In this document: piece by piece, positions 57,384-64,000 of the stretch
Numbering within the stretch: position 1 is the stretch's first letter
Layout: each line of letters opens with the position of its first letter
Origin: GAS188 sp963713805
GTDB lineage: Bacteria > Pseudomonadota > Alphaproteobacteria > Rhizobiales > Beijerinckiaceae
DNA length: 64,000 nt
NCBI GenBank assembly: GCA_963713805.1
Contig: CAVQNF010000015.1
Coordinates: 44,601 to 108,600, forward strand
Reading direction: 5' to 3'
Program-made: the position numbers and the translations under genes
Notes under the pieces: model-generated
Seen by the model: only the letters and a program-made list of their open reading frames with translations
What the model was told of the DNA's origin: nothing
Database searches by the model: none

Positions 57384-57647
57384 TCAGCGCGCGATCATCG
57401 CCACTTGGTCCGCGGTGAGGTGGATCGTTACCGGCTCGCCGCTTTCGGCTAGTCCGTTCATGACGGCAATCTCCGGCGCGACCTCGGCGGCCCGCGCCAA
57501 TAGCTGAACGAGCGTCGGAGCCTCGGTCGTCAACGGCAGCTCGGAATTTGAGCCGCACCATACCCTTGCTTCGGGATCGAATTCAGCGTGAACGGGGGAC
57601 GAAAAAAAGGGGAAGGGGATGAGTGACTGAGTTTGCGCCTCTCGCAA
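57384..57647 (-). CDS. HicB-like antitoxin, DUF1902 family
   Basis: The product contains 'VHAEFDPEARVWCGSNSELP' and 'LTTEAPTLVQLLARAAEVAP', the DUF1902/HicB fold, ending 'IHLTADQVAMIAR'. It should neutralise HicA. A TTG start at 57647 is used; the first 17 residues, encoded by runs of C and T, are atypical and the real start may lie nearer 57600. The beginning overlaps the divergent hydrolase fragment. Confidence 0.83.
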   Translation of the reverse strand: MREAQTQSLIPFPFFSSPVHAEFDPEARVWCGSNSELPLTTEAPTLVQLLARAAEVAPEIAVMNGLAESGEPVTIHLTADQVAMIAR

Positions 57648-58545
57648 GTGACACGCTTCCGCGAGGCATCCGCGCGCGCTTCATCGACGGCATCAACGGG
57701 CTTCGCCTGCATGTGCTCGAGGCGGGCCTGAGGGCGAGGACCGTCCCCTGGTTCTTCTTCTGCATGGCTTTCCCGAGATCGCCTATTCCTGGCGAAAGGT
57801 GATGCTGCCGCTCGCCTCCGCGGGCTTCCATGTGGTCGCCCCCGATCAGCGCGGCTATGGCCGCACCACCGGCTGGAACCCCGATTACGATGGGGATCTT
57901 CGCTCCTTCCGGCTCCTCAATCTCGCGAGAGACGTGCTCGGTCTCGTGGCGGCGCTCGGCCGGCGCAGCGTCGCGGCCGTCGTCGGCCATGATTTCGGCT
58001 CGCCGGTCGCCGCCTGGTGCGCGCTCGTCCGCCCCGATGTCTTTCGCTCGGTGGTGCTGATGAGCGCGCCCTTCGCCGGCCCGCCCGCCTTGCCCTTCGG
58101 CACCGCGCACGATCCGTCCGGCGCGGCATCCGCCACGGGTCACCGCGCAGTGCCCGACGTCCATGAGGCGCTCGCCGCGGTTGCCGCGGCCGCGCAAGCA
58201 TTACCAGTGGTATTATTCGACGCGCGAGGCGAATGCCGATATGCGCGACTGCCCGCAAGGCATCCACGATTTCCTGCGCGCCTATTTCCACTACAAGAGC
58301 GCCGATTGGAGCGGCAACAAGCCCTTCAAGCTCGCAGTATTCACGGCCGAAGAGCTCGCCAAGATGCCGAGCTACTACATCATGGATCTCGACAAGGGGA
58401 TGGCCGAGACCGTGGCGCCGCACATGCCCTCGAAAGACGAGATCGCGGCTTGTGCCTGGCTCCCGGACGACGAGCTCGACGGTCTATGCGGCCGAATATG
58501 CGAGGACCGGGTTCCAGGGCGGCCTCAACTGGTATCGCTGCAGGA
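57623..58545 (+). pseudogene. Truncated alpha/beta hydrolase (epoxide-hydrolase-like)
   Basis: GTG 57623, after AAGGGGAAGGGG, opens 'TEFAPLASDTLPRGIRARFI'. The oxyanion motif 'LLHGFPEIAYSW' and the nucleophile Asp in 'VVGHDFGSPVAAW' are present, and the cap domain reads 'HYQWYYSTREANADMRDCPQ' and 'GGLNWYRCRT'. Normal enzymes have about 90 more residues with the acid and His of the triad. Here the sequence passes straight into unrelated DUF971 sequence, so the enzyme should be dead. Frame changes lie near 57735, 58190 and 58475. Confidence 0.8.
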
Positions 58546-58549
58546 CCGA

Positions 58550-58745
58550 GAACGTCGACACGGCTGCCCATGTACGAGCCGCCGCCCAAACCAGCCAGCG
58601 CCCACCCCGTGGGCCGCTACGCCATCCAGTTCAACTGGCGGGACGGGCACTCCGGCGGCATTTATTCGTGGGAGTATCTGCGCCGCGTCTGCAGTGTCAG
58701 GAATGCCGCTTCAGCCGCGAAGAAGCCGAAGGTACGCCGAACTGA
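58550..58745 (+). pseudogene. C-terminal fragment of a DUF971 (GBBH-like) protein
   Basis: The frame reads 'MYEPPPKPASAHPVGRYAIQ' and 'FNWRDGHSGGIYSWEYLRRV', the second half of the DUF971 / gamma-butyrobetaine-hydroxylase N-terminal fold, with the WxDGHxxGIYxxxYLR motif. The first half is missing and is replaced by the truncated hydrolase. DUF971 proteins are linked to Fe-S cluster handling. This fragment marks a deletion or recombination junction near 58545. Confidence 0.7.
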
Positions 58746-58803
58746 ATGGCGGTGGTCAATTGTCGCGATCAGTGGTCAGCGCGAACGTCCGCATCAAAAA
58801 CAA

Positions 58804-60475
58804 ATGTCAATAATCAAAATCGATCGTCGGAGCTTTGTTGCCGGAACTCTGGCAGCCGCAACTTTTCCCGCGCTGAACAAGATAGTGCGAGCCGCTGGAG
58901 TCACTGCTGGGCCGCACGCCATCCCCTCTGCCGACCAGGTCGCCTGGCAGGACCTTGAGATCGGCATGTTCGTCCACTTTGCGCCCAACACCTGGCAGGA
59001 CCGCGAAGCGCGATCTCTCCACTCCGTTGTCGGCCATCAATCCCAAGCTCGACACCGACAAGTGGGCCCGATCCGCCGTCAAGCTCGGCGCGCGATACAT
59101 CGTCTTCGTCGCCAAGCACGAGGGCGGCTTCTGCATGTGGCAGACCGACACCACCGCCTACTGCATCAGGAACACCCCCTGGCACGATGGCAAAGGCGAC
59201 GTGCTTGCCGATGTCGCCGCCTCGTCGGCAAAAAGCTCGGCCTCGGCGTTTATCTTTCCCCACGCGACGACAAGTACGGCGCCAAGATCGGCGGCGTCTG
59301 CAACGCCCGAGCTCCAGGCCAAATACAACGCCATGTACCGCCAGCAGTGGACCGAGGTGCTCTCCCGCTACGGCCCACTCGTCGAGTGCTGGTTCGACGG
59401 CTCCTCCGCCACACCGGTCGGCGATCTCCTCGCCAAATATCAGCCGCACGCCATGGTCTTCCAGGGCCCCAGCGCCACCATCCGCTGGGTCGGCAACGAG
59501 GACGGCTTCGCTCCCTACCCGCTCTGGGATCCGAATCGAATCGGAGGCCGACGTCCGCAGCGGCGTTTCGACTTCGCTGCACAGTGACCCCGATGGCGCA
59601 GCGTGGGTTCCTGTCGAGTGCGACGTATCCATTCGCCGGCCTGGCTCAGCTCTTATGGAGCACCACCAACGAACGCAATACCGTGACCCTCGATGAGTTA
59701 ATGGAGGTCTACTACCAGTCAGTCGGACGAGGGGCGCAACTTCTGCTCAACATTCCCGCCGATCGCCGCGGTCACATGCCCGATGCCGACTTTGCCCGTG
59801 CCCGCGGATTGGCAACAAGGAGATCCGCAGGCGCTTCGGCAAGAGTGTCGCAGAGATTTCCGCAACCGGCGATCACATCGAGTTGCCAATCTCAAACGTT
59901 GGTGCTTCCGTTGATCATGTGATTTTGCAGGAGGACTGCCGCTTCGGCCAGCGCGTTGCGCAGCTTCCGTGTTGAAGGCCTTTCCGGCGGACAGTGGAGT
60001 GCGCGAAATCTACGCGGGCAGCTCCATCGGCCACAAACGCATTGTCCCGTTTGCCGCACAGCCGTTCATCGCACTGCGCCTTATCGTGACCGAATCCGCG
60101 GGCGAGCCGCAGCTCCGCCGGTTTGCCGCGTTCCACACTGGCGCGATTGCTCCTGCCAACTGGGACGAACCTGCACAGGCAGGTGCCGACGATGAAGTCG
60201 GACGCTGGCAAAACGGAAAGTTCGAGATCGACCTGGCTTCGGCATATCAACAGTGCCGCTCAGTACCGCGTCCGCTTCATGCCTGAAAATGGTCGCGCAC
60301 CGGCATCAGCCAGTTCCAGCTTTTGCTCGGCGGAGGGCCCGCTCCTCAACTGGCGTAGCTGATCCAACTACAACATCCTGATCCTGACCATAGCCGAAAT
60401 CGGCCAAAAAGTCATCCTCAACGGTACGGTAGCAGGCGCCGAGAGCGGAGCCATCCTGCTGAAAAATGTGAACTG
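58804..60475 (+). pseudogene. Alpha-L-fucosidase (GH29), degenerate
   Basis: ATG 58804 begins with a Tat-like leader ('IDRRSFVAGTLAAATFPA'). GH29 features follow: 'WQDLEIGMFVHFAPNTWQDR', 'ARYIVFVAKHEGGFCMWQTD', the nucleophile Asp in 'LVECWFDGSS', 'GNEDGFAPYPLW', 'RGAQLLLNIPADRRGHMPDA' and a C-terminal beta-sandwich ('ILTIAEIGQKVILNGTVAGA'). It would release L-fucose from glycans outside the cytoplasm. At least six frame changes, a probable deletion near 59545 and an in-frame stop near 60357 suggest true decay, though base errors may contribute. Nearby fucU (31.2 kb) is not adjacent. Confidence 0.75.
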
Positions 60476-60858
60476 ATTCGCTTAGAATCTCTGCGCGTGC
60501 AGAACAACCACCACCGCCGACGCCACCAGGTGCCGCAATTTGGCGGACATTCGTGACGACGCCATCGCATCGCCGTTGCAAGGACAAACGATCACCAGGG
60601 AGGGCAGAACGTACAACTCAAAATCATCTAATTTCGCTGCTGGTGCACGGTGAACATTTTTAGCCGCCTTCGTACCGCTGCATCGGCTGAGAAACAGTCG
60701 GCGGCAGTGCACGACATATCGACTAAGAAATAAGACTTGGTGTTATCCGGCATTATGTTGTAAGCGGAACCGTCCGCGCCTATCGCGCGACGGCCTCCGC
60801 TAACCCCCCTCGGCGACATCCGCTCCGAGCTTGCACCAACGATGCATAGAGAGGATTT
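60476..60858. other. Intergenic stretch, no gene seen
   Basis: No reading frame resembles a protein. The base composition is lower in GC than the left part of the window. A possible ribosome site, AGAGAGGATTT, lies at its end before ATG 60859. Confidence 0.4.
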
Positions 60859-62073
60859 ATGGCCACTATTACAGAGACCCAGGGACGTACCACTCCTGAC
60901 CGGCGTGCACGGTATTACCATCAATGAGGCAGCCGCACGTGCTGACGTGATAAGTCCCCCGCATACCGGTCGGCGTGATCAGCAGCAAGGGCCTTGAGGA
61001 AGGTCAGATCCTGCCCCCTGAAGCTGCCGCCCTCGGCGACCTATCATATCGACGTCGCAGGTTTTGGGCAGGGAGTGCGCGCGATCAAGGATATTGTCGC
61101 CGGGTTATGTCTGGAAATGCGGCAGAACGGCACAACGATCTACGCGCTTTTACCAATGGAACTGGGCAAAATACCCACAGGACGGCGGCGAGGGCTGAAG
61201 AATATCCAGCCGGCAGATGCACATCGCGAGCTGCAGCAAGCTGATGACAGCCATCGCCATGACCAAGTTGCTCAATGTGAAGAACATCCCTTTTAGCACG
61301 CCGATCATCAAATACTTACCGGACTACTGGGCGAAGGGACCAAATATCAACCTGATCACCTTCGCCAACCTGATGACCCGCACATCGGGGTTTGAATTCA
61401 GGCACTTCGTCGTCAGACTACGAATTCATGAAAAGCCATGTGGCGGCGGGCGTGACAGCGCACGGACAATACCACTACCAGAATATGAATTTTGGGCTCT
61501 GCATTCTGATTTCCGTGATCGCCGGCAACATCTCGGCCAGTCGAGGAAGCTGGCCCACTCCTTGAACGACACTTTCTGGGACTATGTAACAATCGAGTGC
61601 TACAGAACTTACGTGCACACGAACGTGTTTGGTCCCTCAGGTGTGATAGGTCCGACGCTCACGCGTCCGGATACCGATACCTTGGCCTATAATTTCCCTG
61701 TACAGGGAAACGGTTGGAACTCCGAGATATCTAGTCGGTGTAGGGTGATCTGGTGGCGCATGTCGGTTGACGAGATGCTGAACGTGATGGATACATTCCG
61801 CCGCCATGGCACCATCATGTCGACGGCGCCGGCGCAAGCCATGCTGGACGACGGGTTCGGTATCGACGTCAGAATGGAAACCCCTCTTCGGCACACTCTA
61901 TAACAAGAACGGACTATGGCAGCGGTTCTTGGACAAGTTGAGCAGAGCCTTGCTTACTTCCTGCCACAGAACATGGAATTGGTGCTTTTGACGAAGAAGA
62001 CTCCCATCAGGAGAAATCCAGCAGTTCTTCCGAGCAAGATCACCAACATCTACACAGCCAATATCAAGGCATA
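60859..62073 (+). pseudogene. Serine hydrolase of the beta-lactamase (class C)-related family, degenerate
   Basis: Pieces in different frames read 'MATITETQGRT', 'ATYHIDVAGFGQGVRAIKDI', 'MRQNGTTIYAL', then the SxxK motif in 'MHIASCSKLMTAIAMTKLLN', 'IIKYLPDYWAKGPNINLITF' and 'ANLMTRTSGFEF'. Later parts are 'PQNMELVLLTKKTP' and 'SKITNIYTANIKA' at the end. This is the layout of penicillin-binding/beta-lactamase-related serine hydrolases. At least six frame changes, some with lost codons, indicate an inactive gene. ATG 60859 is a guess based on its ribosome site. Confidence 0.65.
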
Positions 62074-62084
62074 ATTCTGTAGCC

Positions 62085-62120
62085 TGGCGCCCCTCTCCCG
62101 CCTAGCGGGAGAGGGGTGTA
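62085..62120. repeat. Palindromic repeat, CCTCTCCCGC family
   Basis: CCCCTCTCCCGCCTAGCGGGAGAGGGG forms a near-perfect hairpin at about 62092-62118. It follows the serine-hydrolase remnant and may act as a terminator. Confidence 0.8.
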
Positions 62121-62226
62121 AGCGCCGGAGCAAAAATCCCTCACTCCGAAGTGGCCGGATTGTCCGGTTGCGCCGGAATAAAGTCGGCAGCAGGCTCCTT
62201 GTTTGACGAGCGACAGGGGCCGGGGG

Positions 62227-62925
62227 ATGAAGGTGGTGGAGCTCTATGCTCAGGTTCGTTACTTGCGGTTCAAATCGAGGGCGTGAGCCGCCGGGAAGCG
62301 GCGCGGCGTTATGGGATCGACCCGCGGACGGTGGCTCGAAGATGCTGGCGTTTTCGGTGCCGCCTGGTTACCGGCGGAGCCGGCGCCCGGCGCGCCCGAA
62401 GCTGGATCCGTTCACCGGGATCATCGACAGTATCCTGGTGGAGGACGAGGTCATCGCGGAAGCGGCTGGGCGTACCTCGAAGCGGGTTTTTGAACGTCTT
62501 CGCGACGAGCACGGCTACTCCGGCGGGATCACCTGGGCTCGGTGTCGGCTCGGCGGTTGCGTCGTCGCGAGGTATTTGTGCCGCTGCGGCACGATCCTGG
62601 CCATGCGCAGGTTGATTTTGGTGAGGCACAGGCGAGATCGCCGGGAGCGAATACCGAGAAGATCCACTTTTTTGCGATGGATTTGCCGCACAGCGACGCG
62701 TGCTTTGTGCGTGCCTATATGGCGGAGACCGCCGAAGCGTTCTGTGACGGTCACAACGCCGCGTCCGAGTTCGGCAAGGTACACCGTACGATCCTTTACG
62801 ACAACACGACGCTGGCGGTGGCGCGTCATGGGTGACGGGGTGCGGCAGCGAACGCACATGTTTAGCGAGCTGCAGTCGCATTACGTGTTGCCGACCGGTT
62901 CGGCCGCCGGCAAAGGCCATTGTTC
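62227..62925 (+). pseudogene. IS21-family transposase IstA remnant
   Basis: From ATG 62227 the frames read 'MKVVELYAQVRY', 'VSRREAARRYGIDPRTVARM', 'PKLDPFTGIIDSILVEDEVI', 'RTSKRVFERLRDEHGYSGG', 'VPLRHDPGHAQVDFGEAQ', 'NTEKIHFFAMDLPHSDACFV', 'RAYMAETAEAFCDGHNAA' and 'MFSELQSHYVLPTG'. These are the HTH and DDE-domain landmarks of IstA (the first acidic residue is in QVDFGEA). Frame changes and the lack of a C-terminal third and of istB show that it is a dead fragment. Confidence 0.85.
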
Positions 62926-63111
62926 CTTCTCTCATCTCAAGACGCGGGCTGAAAAATACGCGCTGCCAGTGTCCATCGATCACGACTTGTCGGCACATCA
63001 GGAAGATCGGCGTTTGCGCCCGACACGAAAAGCGGCAGTTTCCTCGCCATCGATCATGCCTCCCATTCCCGCAGCGCTCCCGGCGCTACGGATCTGCCTT
63101 CCCATGCTCGG

Positions 63112-63460
63112 CTATTCTCCATCGGTTGGCGGCATCGACCATCGCGCCTTCGACCGCGGCGGGGACTTTGCCGGGCGCACATCGGCATCATAGTAGAGCG
63201 CCGCACTGCAGATGGTCTCAGACTGCGCTCCGCCTCGTCGAGATCGGCATGCGTCGAGATCACGACCCATAAGATCACCTCCTCCGGCTCTCGGTCTTCC
63301 AAATACTCGTAGGTTTTGCGCCGGAGTGTGACGGCGCCGTTGTCCTCGAACCTGATGCAATAGGGCGGTGCCGCGCGATAGAACCGCCGCGCTGCCAGGC
63401 GGTGCTCCTCGATGCCCGGCTCTGGTTTCGCTTCGCTCGGACGATCGACATAGGTTTCGT
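63112..63460 (-). pseudogene. Fragment of a conserved hypothetical protein
   Basis: The minus strand reads 'RFYRAAPPYCIRFEDNGAVT', 'LRRKTYEYLEDREPEEVILW' and 'VVISTHADLDEAERSLR', then in another frame 'ICSAALYYDAD'. The sequence looks like a real, compact alpha/beta protein common in alphaproteobacteria, but I cannot name the family. It is broken at both ends by frame changes. Confidence 0.45.
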
Positions 63461-63547
63461 CGGCCGAAAAAGCCGCTCGGCTCCCATGGCATTGCCCCCT
63501 CCCGGGTACCCGGAATTCGCGCAGCGGACTCCCGGTCGGGAGAATCG

Positions 63548-63847
63548 TCAATTCACGTGAGAGTCAGAGATCGACGCCGAGCGCCGTCTCCAGCTTCGCC
63601 ATGATCTCGAGCCTCTTCGAGCCTTCCCCGACACCACGGTGGAGATCGCGGGGCGCTCGACGCGCTGCGGATGGCGGTCACGGCGCAGAATGATGCAGTC
63701 GGAATCGAAGTCAGCGACGTGACCCTGAAGTTTGACAGATGGCCGACCATATTCTTGGCGGGGCGGGGACGATTTGTTAGCAATCCACGCCTGCCAGTGG
63801 TCACGCGTGCCCTGGGAACCGCCTCGACAATCCTCCAAAGACATCAA
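63548..63847 (-). CDS. Hfq-like (Sm-fold) RNA-binding protein, possibly partial
   Basis: The middle of this 99-aa frame reads 'VKLQGHVADFDSDCIILRRD' and then 'RHPQRVERPAISTVVSG', closely following the Sm1 and Sm2 motifs of Hfq (xKLQGxVxxFDxxxxxLRRDGxxQLVYKHAISTxxP). The YKH of Sm2 is replaced by ERP. The residues before it ('DHWQAWIANKSSPPRQEYGR') do not match the usual N-terminal helix well, perhaps because of an indel. Hfq hexamers pair small RNAs with mRNAs. This would be a divergent paralogue or a remnant. Confidence 0.5.
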   Translation of the reverse strand: MMSLEDCRGGSQGTRDHWQAWIANKSSPPRQEYGRPSVKLQGHVADFDSDCIILRRDRHPQRVERPAISTVVSGKARRGSRSWRSWRRRSASISDSHVN

Positions 63848-64000
63848 CGTGTCCTATCTCAACGATGTACGCCGCGGGGGTCCACAATGCTATCCAAGAG
63901 AACAGTCGCCGCAGGGGACGTTCATGCTTCTGTAACTCCACCTCCGGTAGCAAAGAAGGGACGGAAGAGCCGCAAGAAGTGACGCATCACCCTGATGGCT

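Noticed and set aside
57799..59922. Apparent hydrolase-DUF971-fucosidase triple fusion of about 707 aa
   Set aside because: Frame coincidence. The hydrolase part leaves its correct frame before the DUF971 part, and the fucosidase has its own start and Tat leader at 58804.

Overview
The window is GC-rich chromosomal DNA from an alphaproteobacterium, most likely of the order Hyphomicrobiales (Rhizobiales). The gene families, the three classes of rhizobial-type palindromic repeats, and the many orphan 'MRRREFI' substrate-binding proteins all point that way. No 16S or tRNA gene was seen, so genus is not claimed. Many long genes carry one or more single-base indels while the protein sequence on both sides stays conserved. 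I read most of these as consensus errors in the assembly and annotate across them. The 58.5-64 kb end and a few short islands look truly eroded.

Layout. 1-0.9 kb: 3' end of pheT. 1.1-11.7 kb: a peptide-type ABC importer locus (two paralogous binding proteins, an M81/MlrC-like metallopeptidase, two permeases, two ATPases) interspersed with REP elements. 11.9-13.4 kb: an orphan HigA-like regulator and remnants of a sulfotransferase and a filamentous-haemagglutinin-type protein. 13.6-21.9 kb: a complete Kdp potassium system (kdpFABC plus kdpDE) preceded by two related micro-membrane-protein genes. 21.9-28.7 kb: an NTF2-like protein, an AGPS-like FAD oxidase, a large FAD/Fe-S oxidoreductase and a serine-glyoxylate-type aminotransferase.

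28.8-44.3 kb is an accessory region with mostly intact genes: small membrane proteins, an OsmC protein, a FucU mutarotase, three orphan ABC substrate-binding proteins, a three-gene DyP-peroxidase cluster, a variant L,D-transpeptidase, a dienelactone hydrolase behind a 7-bp tandem repeat, and a nitrite-reduction module. That module has a Crp/Fnr regulator, a palindromic operator, a 4-TM protein, and a NirK copper nitrite reductase fused to N-terminal cytochrome c and cupredoxin domains behind a membrane anchor. This module is the most notable content of the window.

45-57.7 kb holds three toxin-antitoxin pairs (Xre-RES, DUF4258-XRE, HicAB), a hydantoin-degradation cluster (dihydropyrimidinase, hydantoin/Asp-Glu racemase family, N-carbamoyl amidohydrolase), an ATP-grasp ligase, a second dienelactone hydrolase, an aldo/keto reductase, a cystathionine gamma-synthase family enzyme and a gamma-glutamyltransferase. 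57.6-64 kb is a gene graveyard: a truncated alpha/beta hydrolase joined to a DUF971 fragment, a broken GH29 alpha-L-fucosidase, a broken serine hydrolase, an IS21 istA remnant and an Hfq-like fragment.
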